Shown: in pieces, positions 1-6,005 of the stretch
How positions within the stretch are numbered: position 1 is the first letter of the stretch
How the letters are laid out: each line of letters starts with the position of its first letter
From: an uncultured Gemmiger sp.
GTDB lineage: Bacteria > Bacillota > Clostridia > Oscillospirales > Ruminococcaceae
Reading direction: 5' to 3'
Length of the DNA stretch: 11,387 nt
Assembly: GCA_959018215.1 (NCBI GenBank)
Contig: CAUEKL010000060.1
Span: 1 to 11,387 of the forward strand
Position numbers and translations under genes: made by a program
The notes under the pieces: model-generated
The model's database searches: none
What the model was told of the DNA's origin: nothing
What the model saw: the letters and a program-made list of their open reading frames with translations, nothing else

Positions 1-409
1 GGACGGCGCCAACGTGGAGATCGCCGATGCCGCCGGTCACGAGAACGACATCATCTTCGGCATGCTGACCCCCGAGGTCAACGCCCTGAAGGGCATGGGC
101 TATCATCCCCAGGCCTATATCTCCGACGACAACATCGCCATGGCGGTGCTGGACCTGCTGGAGAAGGGCTGGAACGGCGAAAACTTCAGCGAGATCACCA
201 ACAACCTGCGCAACAGCGACCCCTATATGGTCATGGCCGACTTCAAGGATTACCGCCGTGCCCAGGCCACTGTGCAGCAGCTGTATCGTGACCGCGAAAC
301 CTGGAACCGCATGAGCCTGATGAACATCGCCAACGCCGGCATCTTCTCCGCCGACCGCTCGGTGATGGATTACGCCCGCGATATCTGGGGCGCCACCCCG
401 GTTCGTTGA
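1..409 (+). CDS. glgP: Glycogen/maltodextrin phosphorylase, C-terminal end (5' truncated by window)
   Basis: Last 135 residues of an alpha-glucan phosphorylase (GT35, pyridoxal-phosphate dependent), which releases glucose-1-phosphate from the non-reducing ends of glycogen or maltodextrin in the cytoplasm. The reading frame enters at base 2 and is already open at the window edge, so the GTG at 14 is internal and is not a start. Visible signatures are DGANVEI followed by GHENDIIFG, matching the family motif near the active site, and the C-terminal hallmark DPYMVMADF...Y...W...NIANAGIFSADRSVMDYARDIW. Phosphorylases are usually about 750-850 residues, so most of the gene lies to the left. The gene stops at TGA 407-409 and is followed after 29 nt by a strong terminator. 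The GH13 gene next door on the same strand fits a shared role in storage or maltodextrin breakdown. Whether the substrate is glycogen or maltodextrin cannot be decided from this end of the protein. Confidence 0.95.
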   Translation, partial: DGANVEIADAAGHENDIIFGMLTPEVNALKGMGYHPQAYISDDNIAMAVLDLLEKGWNGENFSEITNNLRNSDPYMVMADFKDYRRAQATVQQLYRDRETWNRMSLMNIANAGIFSADRSVMDYARDIWGATPVR

Positions 410-438
410 GCCGCCCGTGAACTGAATTTCCGAAACCT

Positions 439-469
439 GACCGCCGCCGTTTTTGTGCGGCGGTCTTTT
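439..469 (+). terminator. Intrinsic terminator after the phosphorylase gene
   Basis: A perfect 9-bp stem GACCGCCGC (439-447) / GCGGCGGTC (457-465) with a 9-nt loop is followed by TTTT. It begins 29 nt after the phosphorylase stop and ends 37 nt before the GH13 start, so the GH13 gene probably needs its own promoter or some read-through. Confidence 0.85.
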
Positions 470-506
470 CGGGTAAAATCACCCTGAAGGGACGGACGAT
501 CATTCT

Positions 507-2357
507 ATGTCGCACACCTTTTTTAACAGCCGCCTGGCCCATTACAAAACCCCCTTCGGTGCGGTGCCGGCGGGAACAGCTGTGACCCTGCGCCTGGACG
601 TGCCCCAGGACTACGGCTATGTGGACCCGCACCTGGTGCTGACCAAAGACCGGGAAGACCCGGTGCACTACCGTATGGATTTTGAAGGACAGGATCAGGG
701 CTCCAACCATTTTTCGGTCACGGTGACGCCCACCACCTCGGGACTGTACTTTTATTACTTCGACCTGTATACCGACTTCCGCAAGATCTGCCGCGGCGCC
801 AACGCCGAGGGCGAACTGACCTGGGTGGAAGGGGACTGCTGGCAGCTGACGGTGTATGAGCCGGACTTCAAGACGCCGGACTGGATCAAGAACGGCACCA
901 TGTACCAGATCTTCCCTGACCGTTTCTGTGAGGGCGTGCCCAACAAGCCCATGCCCTTTGCCGACCGTATCTACCGCCCGGACAAGACCGGCGAACCCTA
1001 TTTCTGGCCCACCGAGCAGCCCGAAGGCTACCTGAACATGGACTACTACGGCGGGGACTTTGCAGGCATCCAGCAAAAGCTGCCTTACCTGGAACGCCTG
1101 GGTGTCAGCTGCATCTACCTCAACCCCATCTTTGAGGCTCACGCCAACCACCGGTACAACACCGCCGACTACCTCAAGGCGGACCCGCTGCTGGGCACCA
1201 ACCGGGATTTTGCCGAGCTGTGCACCGCCGCCCGGCGCCACGGTATCCGCATCATCCTGGACGGGGTGTTCAGCCACACCGGTTCGGATTCCCGCTACTT
1301 CAACCGGGAAGGCCGCTACGGCCCCGGCGGTGCCTACCGCGACCGCCATTCTCCGTACCGCAGCTGGTATGATTTCGACTCCGGTTACAAGTGCGGCTAC
1401 CGCAGCTGGTGGGGCTTTGAGACCCTGCCCGAAGTGCAGGAGGATTCCCCCTCCTACACCGAGTTTGTCTGCGGTAAGGGCGGCGTCATCGACACCTGGC
1501 TCAACCTGGGGGCCTCCGGCTTCCGGCTGGACGTGGCCGACGAGCTGCCCGATGATTTCATCGAAAAAATCCGTGCCGCCGTCAAATCCCATGGCGAGGA
1601 CAAGCTGCTCATCGGAGAAGTGTGGGAGGACGCCACCACCAAGGAAGGCTTCGGCCGCCGCCGCACCTATCTGCGGGGCCACGGACTGGACACCACCATG
1701 AACTATCCCTTCCGCAATGCCGCCATCGACTATGTCTGCGGCGCCAAAACGGAAGAGGTGGCCGACCGCATCCTCTCCATCTGTGAGAACTACCCCAAGC
1801 CCGCCCTGGACTGCGCCATGAACTTCCTGTCCACCCACGACACCGAGCGGGCCATCACCGCCATTGCGGATGAACCGGCCAACGGGCGGGACCGCTTCTG
1901 GCAGAGCGGCCGGCGCATCCCGGCGGCCCGCATGGAAGAGGCCATCCGCCGTCTGTTGCTGGCCTATGCCCTGGTATACACCCTGCCCGGTGTGCCCTGC
2001 GTCTATTACGGGGATGAGATCGCCATGCAGGGCTACCGCGACCCCTTCAACCGGGCTTTCTATGACTGGAACAGCACCGAAAAGCGGCTGCGCGGCCCGC
2101 TGGCCAACCTGGCCAACCTGCGCCGCAGCTGTGATGCCTTCGACGGCGGTACCATCGAACTGGTACAGGCCGAAGGGGATGTGCTGCATTTCCGCCGTGT
2201 GGGTAAGACCCAGACCGCCGAGATCATCCTGAACCGGGGTCCGCACCTGCTGTGCACCCAGGCGTTTGGCAAATCGGCCGAAGTCAACCCCGGGGGATTC
2301 ACCATCCTGGTGGAGGACAACAAGCCCAAAAACGTGGGCTATTTCAAGATCTACTAA
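507..2357 (+). CDS. GH13 alpha-glucan hydrolase (neopullulanase/cyclomaltodextrinase-like), cytoplasmic
   Basis: A 616-residue alpha-amylase-family enzyme likely to hydrolyse alpha-1,4 and/or alpha-1,6 bonds of maltodextrins, cyclodextrins or pullulan fragments. There is no signal peptide, so it should act in the cytoplasm beside the phosphorylase. Residues about 10-120 look like a beta-rich N-terminal domain of the CBM34/amylopullulanase type. The catalytic barrel begins at WIKNGTMYQIFPDRF (about 126-140). Conserved GH13 regions are DGVFSH (252-257), GFRLDVADE (338-346, nucleophile D342), LLIGEVWED (367-375, acid/base E371) and FLSTHD (440-445, third acid D445). A short C-terminal beta domain runs from about 530 to the end. 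Region I carries Ser256 where Asn is usual (see findings). The start is ATG 507; an AAGGG (487-491) lies 15 nt upstream, which is rather far. A TAAAAT at 474-479 could be a -10 box but has no good -35. The exact GH13 subfamily and bond specificity are not resolved. Confidence 0.93.
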   Translation: MSHTFFNSRLAHYKTPFGAVPAGTAVTLRLDVPQDYGYVDPHLVLTKDREDPVHYRMDFEGQDQGSNHFSVTVTPTTSGLYFYYFDLYTDFRKICRGANAEGELTWVEGDCWQLTVYEPDFKTPDWIKNGTMYQIFPDRFCEGVPNKPMPFADRIYRPDKTGEPYFWPTEQPEGYLNMDYYGGDFAGIQQKLPYLERLGVSCIYLNPIFEAHANHRYNTADYLKADPLLGTNRDFAELCTAARRHGIRIILDGVFSHTGSDSRYFNREGRYGPGGAYRDRHSPYRSWYDFDSGYKCGYRSWWGFETLPEVQEDSPSYTEFVCGKGGVIDTWLNLGASGFRLDVADELPDDFIEKIRAAVKSHGEDKLLIGEVWEDATTKEGFGRRRTYLRGHGLDTTMNYPFRNAAIDYVCGAKTEEVADRILSICENYPKPALDCAMNFLSTHDTERAITAIADEPANGRDRFWQSGRRIPAARMEEAIRRLLLAYALVYTLPGVPCVYYGDEIAMQGYRDPFNRAFYDWNSTEKRLRGPLANLANLRRSCDAFDGGTIELVQAEGDVLHFRRVGKTQTAEIILNRGPHLLCTQAFGKSAEVNPGGFTILVEDNKPKNVGYFKIY

Positions 2358-2366
2358 AGCAAAAGA

Positions 2367-2397
2367 CCGCTGCTTCGCTATGGGCAGCGGCCTTTTT
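2367..2397 (+). terminator. Intrinsic terminator after the GH13 gene
   Basis: Stem CCGCTGC (2367-2373) / GCAGCGG (2384-2390) with a 10-nt loop, then CC and TTTTT (2393-2397). A short A-run (2361-2364) precedes the stem. It starts 10 nt after the GH13 stop and closes the glucan-catabolism region. Confidence 0.8.
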
Positions 2398-2494
2398 GCA
2401 TCCCGGGCGGGGGAGAGGTCATATTTTTGACAGGATAGGGGTTTCTTATTCACAGGAAATGAATGGAAACCCGTCGATTTTACATCTGGATATA

Positions 2495-2523
2495 TTGACT
2501 TTGCACACACGACCTGTTAAAAT
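2495..2523 (+). promoter_or_regulatory. Sigma-A promoter of the NfeD-SPFH operon
   Basis: TTGACT (2495-2500, 5 of 6 to the -35 consensus), a 17-nt spacer and TAAAAT (2518-2523, 5 of 6 to the -10 consensus). It sits in an AT-rich stretch unlike the surrounding coding DNA and lies 34 nt before the NfeD start codon. Transcription would begin near 2530, just before the ribosome binding site AAGGAGGG (2539-2546). The rest of the 2398-2494 gap contains only an isolated TTGACA (2427-2432) without a good -10 partner. Confidence 0.75.
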
Positions 2524-2557
2524 TGTGTCAAATCACATAAGGAGGGATTTGCAGCTT

Positions 2558-2998
2558 ATGGATAGCATTTTGTGGTTGATTGCCGTCATCGTTTTTGTGG
2601 CCGCTGAAGCCGCGACCACCGCTCTCATTTCCATCTGGTTTGCGGTGGGAGCTGCCGTGGCCCTGATCGTCAGCCTGTTCACCACCTCGCTGCCGCTGCA
2701 GTTCCTGGTGTTTGCCCTGGTATCTGCCGTGACCCTGGCCATCATGGTTCCCACCCTGGCTGCCCGCCGCCGCAACCAAAAGGCGCCGGTCACCAACGGG
2801 CCGGAACTCAGCGTGGGCAAGCGCGGGGTGGTGCTGCAGGCCATTCTGCCCGGGGAACTGGGCCGTGTCCGGGTGGACGGACTGGACTGGCAGGCAAAGG
2901 CCGATGAGGCCCTGCCCCAGGGCAGCCGCTGCCAGGTGACTGCCGCCGAAGGCAATGTGCTGACGGTGTGCGCCGCCCCTGTGGAAGAAACGGTGTAA
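2558..2998 (+). CDS. NfeD-like membrane protein (short form)
   Basis: A 146-residue integral membrane protein of the NfeD family. Residues about 3-37 and 45-66 are hydrophobic helices or hairpins, followed by a basic turn (ARRRNQK, 69-75). Residues about 85-142 form a small beta-rich domain with GKRGVVL, GRVRVDGLDWQAKA and the ending VLTVCA, typical of the NfeD OB-fold. This is the short class, without the ClpP-like protease domain of long NfeD proteins. I chose ATG 2558 because AAGGAGGG (2539-2546) lies 11 nt upstream and the promoter lies just before it; the same frame stays open further left but that extension crosses the promoter and the GH13 terminator. Short NfeD proteins are regularly encoded beside SPFH proteins, and the SPFH gene here begins 80 nt after the stop. 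The expected role is partner of that SPFH scaffold in membrane microdomain organisation or quality control; the biochemical function is unproven. Confidence 0.88.
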   Translation: MDSILWLIAVIVFVAAEAATTALISIWFAVGAAVALIVSLFTTSLPLQFLVFALVSAVTLAIMVPTLAARRRNQKAPVTNGPELSVGKRGVVLQAILPGELGRVRVDGLDWQAKADEALPQGSRCQVTAAEGNVLTVCAAPVEETV

Positions 2999-3078
2999 GA
3001 GATCCCGTGCGGTGCATCCCTGTTCAGCACCGGCAGGACCGAAATAAATCATTCCGAATGTTGAAGGAGGTAAACCAT

Positions 3079-3999
3079 ATGCCCTGGGGAGTTATTCTGA
3101 TCGCCATTCTGCTGATCGTGGCGTTGCTCGTGATCGTGCGCTGCATCGTCATTGTTCCGCAGTCCAATTCCTACGTTATCGAGTCGCTGGGCGTCTACAA
3201 GGAAACCTGGGACGCCGGTCTGCACGTCAAGGTGCCCTTCATTGAGCGCATTGCCCGCCGTGTTTCCCTCAAGGAGGAAGTGGCCGACTTCCCCCCGCAG
3301 CCGGTCATCACCCGGGACAACGTCACCATGATGATCGACACGGTGGTGTTCTTCCAGGTGTTTGACGCCAAGGCTTACGCCTACGGCGTGACCCGGCCCA
3401 TCGCTGCCATTGAGAACCTGTCCGCCACCACCCTGCGTGACATCATCGGCTCCATGTCCCTGGACGAGACCCTGACCAGCCGCGACCTGATCAACACCAA
3501 GATCACCGCCACCCTGGACGAGGCCACCGACCGCTGGGGCATCAAGGTCAACCGCATTGAGCTGAAGAACATCGAGCCCCCGCAGGAAATCCGCACCGCC
3601 ATGGAAAAGCAGATGAAGGCCGACCGTGAAAAGCGTGCCAGCATCCTGCTGGCCGAAGGCGAGAAGCAGGCCGCCATCACCCGCGCTGAAGGCGAAAAGG
3701 AAAGCGCCATCCTGCGGGCCGAGGCCGTCAAGGAACAGAAGATCCGGGAAGCCGAAGGTCAGGCCCAGGCCCTGCTGCTGGTGCAGAAGGCCAAGGCCGA
3801 CTCCATCCGCCTGATCAACGAAGCTGCTCCCTCCCAGAACATGCTGGCTCTGCGCAGCATGGAAGCCATGGAGCGGGTGGCAGACGGCAAGGCCACCAAG
3901 ATCATCGTGCCCAGCAATATGCAGGACATGGCAGCTACCGTCTCCGCCATCAAGGCAGTGGCAGGGGATACCAGCGGCGCCGCCGCTGCCGGCAAATAA
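3079..3999 (+). CDS. SPFH/band-7 membrane scaffold protein (QmcA/stomatin-like)
   Basis: A 306-residue SPFH-domain protein. A single N-terminal membrane anchor (about 4-26) is followed by the band-7 core with VIVPQSNSYVIESLGVY (24-40), AGLHVKVPFIERIARRVSL (46-64) and DFPPQPVITRDNVTMMIDTVVFFQV (from 70). The segment ENLSATTLRDIIGSMSLDE (112-130) and the stretch RWGIKVNRIELKNIEPP (152-168) are hallmarks of this family. Residues about 170-245 are a charged Ala/Glu-rich coiled coil with an AEGEK-type repeat (192, 203, then AEAVKEQ 214, AEGQAQ 225), which in relatives drives assembly into large rings at the membrane. The end is Ala/Gly-rich and flexible. ATG 3079 has an excellent AAGGAGGT (3064-3071) 7 nt upstream. 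It is probably co-transcribed with the NfeD gene, as is E. coli qmcA with ybbJ. Function beyond scaffolding is inferred only. Confidence 0.93.
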   Translation: MPWGVILIAILLIVALLVIVRCIVIVPQSNSYVIESLGVYKETWDAGLHVKVPFIERIARRVSLKEEVADFPPQPVITRDNVTMMIDTVVFFQVFDAKAYAYGVTRPIAAIENLSATTLRDIIGSMSLDETLTSRDLINTKITATLDEATDRWGIKVNRIELKNIEPPQEIRTAMEKQMKADREKRASILLAEGEKQAAITRAEGEKESAILRAEAVKEQKIREAEGQAQALLLVQKAKADSIRLINEAAPSQNMLALRSMEAMERVADGKATKIIVPSNMQDMAATVSAIKAVAGDTSGAAAAGK

Positions 4000-4023
4000 G
4001 CAGATTCCGTCTCCTGATACAAA

Positions 4024-4062
4024 GGCAGGCCCGCCGTACCGCAATGGTACGGCGGGCCTGCC
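4024..4062. terminator. Bidirectional hairpin terminator between convergent operons
   Basis: A perfect 17-bp inverted repeat (4024-4040 / 4046-4062) with a 5-nt loop GCAAT. It lies 24 nt after the SPFH stop on the + strand and 20 nt after the hflX stop on the - strand. The tails are only weakly T-rich (GCTTTATGG on +, CTTTGTATC on -), so efficiency is uncertain, but position and perfection make a shared terminator the best reading. Confidence 0.8.
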
Positions 4063-4082
4063 GCTTTATGGTCATGGAAAAC

Positions 4083-5402
4083 TCAGATCATATAGTCCTC
4101 AAACCGGTGGAGGTCGTCAATCTTGACAGTGCCTTTGTAGTATACGCCGTCGGGGCGGTACTCCTCCTCCATCACGCTGCCACGGCTGCGCAGAATATCG
4201 GCCAGGGACAGCTTGTCGTAAGGCAGCAGCACCTCGATGGTGCGCACCCGGTGGGATAACGCCTCGTCCAGCCGCTTCAGCAGCTCGTCCAGTCCCCGGC
4301 CGGTCTTGGCGCTGGTCAGCAGCACCGCCGGGTCAAAGGAGATGGCGCCGGGCTTGTCGCACTTGTTGTACACCACAATCTGGGGAATGTCCGAACAGCC
4401 CAGGGATTCCAGGACCTCATCGGTCACGGCCAGCTGGGCGGCCGCTTCGCTGTCGCTGGCATCCGCCACCTTCAGGATCACATCCGCGTAGGCGGCCTCT
4501 TCCAGCGTACTCTTGAAGGCATCCACCAGGTGGTGGGGCAGGCGGCTCACAAAGCCGACGGTATCCACCAGCACCACGGTCAGACCGCTGGGCAGGGTCA
4601 GACGCCGGGCGGTGGGGTCCAGGGTGGCAAACAGCATGTCGGCCTCAAAGATTTCTGCCCCGCACAGGGCGTTCATCAGGCTGGATTTGCCCACGTTGGT
4701 GTAGCCCACCAGGGCCACCACCGGCACGTTGTTCTTCTGGCGGGCGCGGCGGGTCTCCCCGCGGCGCTTCTCCAGCTCCTTCAGCCGCCCTTCCAGGTGC
4801 TCGATACGGTGGTGCAGGTGCCGCCGGTCCAATTCCAGCTTGGTCTCACCGGCGCCGCGGCGGGCACCCCCGCCGCCGCCACCGCCGCCGCCCTGGCGGC
4901 TCAGCGCTTCGCCCAGCCCCTGCAGGCGGGGCAGCTGATAGCGCAGCATGGCCAGTTCGGTCTGCAGCTTGCCTTCGTTGGTGGAAGCCCGGGACTTGAA
5001 GATCTCCAGGATCAGCATGGTGCGGTCCAGCACCTCCACCTGCAAAGCGGCGGAAAGGTTGCGGATCTGGCTGCCCGAAAGCTCCCCGTCAAAGATGGCG
5101 GCCTCCGCCCGGGTATTCATGCACACCAGCCGGGCTTCGGCCACCTTGCCTTCGCCCAGCATGGTGGCGGCTTCCGGGGTGGAGCGTTTCTGGCAGACGG
5201 TGGCCACCGCCTCCATGCCGTTGGCCTCGGCCAGGGCTGCCAGTTCGTCCAGACTGCGCTGTGCATCAAATTTTCCCTGATCCAGACTCAGCAACACCAC
5301 CGGAATGGCACTGTGTTCTTCCTCCTGGTCGGAAGGGAAGGGGTCCAGATCGTCCAGCGTACTCAGAGGGTCGGATGTGAAATCCAGAGTAAAGTCGTCC
5401 AT
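4083..5402 (-). CDS. hflX: GTPase HflX (ribosome-associated)
   Basis: A 439-residue translational GTPase of the Obg-HflX group. In other bacteria HflX binds the large ribosomal subunit, splits stalled or hibernating ribosomes and aids recovery from heat or antibiotics. After an acidic N-terminal extension (1-30), residues about 33-170 form the HflX N-domain (SLDELAALAEANG, GEGKVAEA, FDGELSGSQIRNL, DRTMLILEIF, EGKLQTELAMLRYQLPRL). A nine-glycine run (171-179) leads into RRGAGETKLELDRR and a charged coiled coil to about 223. GTPase motifs are complete: G1 GYTNVGKSS (233-241), G2 in ATLDPT (259-264), G3 DTVG (280-283), G4 NKCD (346-349) and G5 SAK (364-366). A C-terminal domain follows from about 385. 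The ATG directly abuts the TAA of the upstream GNAT gene, and its AAGGAG ribosome binding site lies within that gene's last codons, indicating coupled translation. It is the last gene of the - strand operon. Confidence 0.97.
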   Translation of the reverse strand: MDDFTLDFTSDPLSTLDDLDPFPSDQEEEHSAIPVVLLSLDQGKFDAQRSLDELAALAEANGMEAVATVCQKRSTPEAATMLGEGKVAEARLVCMNTRAEAAIFDGELSGSQIRNLSAALQVEVLDRTMLILEIFKSRASTNEGKLQTELAMLRYQLPRLQGLGEALSRQGGGGGGGGGARRGAGETKLELDRRHLHHRIEHLEGRLKELEKRRGETRRARQKNNVPVVALVGYTNVGKSSLMNALCGAEIFEADMLFATLDPTARRLTLPSGLTVVLVDTVGFVSRLPHHLVDAFKSTLEEAAYADVILKVADASDSEAAAQLAVTDEVLESLGCSDIPQIVVYNKCDKPGAISFDPAVLLTSAKTGRGLDELLKRLDEALSHRVRTIEVLLPYDKLSLADILRSRGSVMEEEYRPDGVYYKGTVKIDDLHRFEDYMI

Positions 5403-5993
5403 TTACATCTCCTTAATTGGGTTGATTTTATAATACGCGCGGCAGGGCACGGGTGTGCCGTCATACTTGTGGTATACCGCGTCGTGGTCGTAGAGAAAGC
5501 CGGTTTTTTCAATCACCCGCCGGCTGGCCGGGTTTTCATGGGCGTGGCAGATGAAAAGCCAGGGGCCGTGTACCTGATTGAACCAGAATTCCAGCACCTT
5601 CTGCAGGGCCTCGGTGGCATAACCCCGGCCCCACCAGGCGCGGCCCAAAGCGTACCCGGGTTCCCAGATTTCGGTATGGCGCAGGGGCTCGGGCAGCGTC
5701 TGCCAGCCTTCGGCGGCGGCCCGCTCTGCCGGCCCTACACCGATGGTCCCGATGAGTGTCCCGTCCTGGAGGCAGATACCCCAGTTGTACACGGTGGAAT
5801 CGGCGTAGCACTTTTCCATCTCGTATAGGTATTCGGCGGTGACGGTCCAGTCCCGGTGGGCGTTCCAGCGCAGATACCGGGTCACCTGCGGGTCTCCGGC
5901 CCAGTGGTCGAACATGGTCCGGCAATCGTCAAAGGTCAGGCGGCGCAGGCTCAGCTGCTGTGTCTGCAGGGGAACGGTGCCCAGGTGGTCCAT
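5403..5993 (-). CDS. GNAT-family N-acetyltransferase (RimJ/RimL-like)
   Basis: A 196-residue acetyl-CoA-dependent acyltransferase of the RimJ/RimL branch (Acetyltransf_3 type), which acetylates protein N-termini or small amines. It opens with LQTQQLSLRRLTFDDC (9-24), the usual first strand. The acetyl-CoA binding motif A is GYALGRAWWGRGYATEAL (113-130), and motif B is HENPASRRVIEKTGF (152-166). Between the IGTIGV strand (81-86) and motif A there is an inserted stretch of roughly 20 residues (about 88-112, ERAAAEGWQTLPEPLRHTE) longer than usual; similar genes normally pass directly to E.GY.L. The start ATG 5993 follows TAAGGAGG, where the TAA is the stop of the flippase gene and GGAGG is its ribosome binding site, 7 nt away. 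The adjacent hflX suggests a ribosomal or translation-factor target, but the surface-glycan genes upstream leave a sugar amine possible; the substrate cannot be read from sequence. Confidence 0.88.
   Translation of the reverse strand: MDHLGTVPLQTQQLSLRRLTFDDCRTMFDHWAGDPQVTRYLRWNAHRDWTVTAEYLYEMEKCYADSTVYNWGICLQDGTLIGTIGVGPAERAAAEGWQTLPEPLRHTEIWEPGYALGRAWWGRGYATEALQKVLEFWFNQVHGPWLFICHAHENPASRRVIEKTGFLYDHDAVYHKYDGTPVPCRAYYKINPIKEM
5408..5414 (-). promoter_or_regulatory. hflX ribosome binding site inside the GNAT coding end
   Basis: AAGGAGA on the - strand encodes the Lys-Glu of the GNAT C-terminus (...Ile-Lys-Glu-Met-stop) and lies 5 nt before the hflX ATG. The junction reads ATG TAA ATG: last sense codon, stop, next start, with no spacer. 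This fixes the hflX start and points to reinitiation or coupling. Confidence 0.85.
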
Positions 5994-6005
5994 GATATTT
6001 CCTCC

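Noticed and set aside
451..479. Promoter for the GH13 gene with TAAAAT at 474-479
   Set aside because: The -10-like box is good, but the matching -35 window (TTTTGT) falls in the upstream terminator loop and is poor. Mentioned in the gene entry only.
2427..2455. Perfect TTGACA (2427-2432) as a second promoter before the NfeD gene
   Set aside because: No acceptable -10 box at 15-19 nt spacing (best windows read TTCACA or TCACAG). A regulated promoter is possible, but the 2495-2523 promoter explains the operon better.
243..2510. Antisense open frame of 755 codons across the whole GH13 gene
   Set aside because: It is in exact codon register with the GH13 gene on the other strand. In that register antisense stops occur only where the sense gene uses TTA, CTA or TCA, codons that are nearly absent in this GC-rich coding DNA. 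It has no ribosome binding site, a low-complexity Gly/Val/Ala/His-rich product, and runs across two terminators.
3049..4044. Long - strand frame (331 codons) opposite the SPFH gene
   Set aside because: In-register antisense shadow that ends inside the terminator hairpin, with no motif or ribosome binding site.
4530..5828. Long + strand frame (432 codons) opposite hflX and the GNAT gene
   Set aside because: Same in-register antisense effect as over GH13; composition rich in His, Gln, Gly, no family motif, no ribosome binding site.
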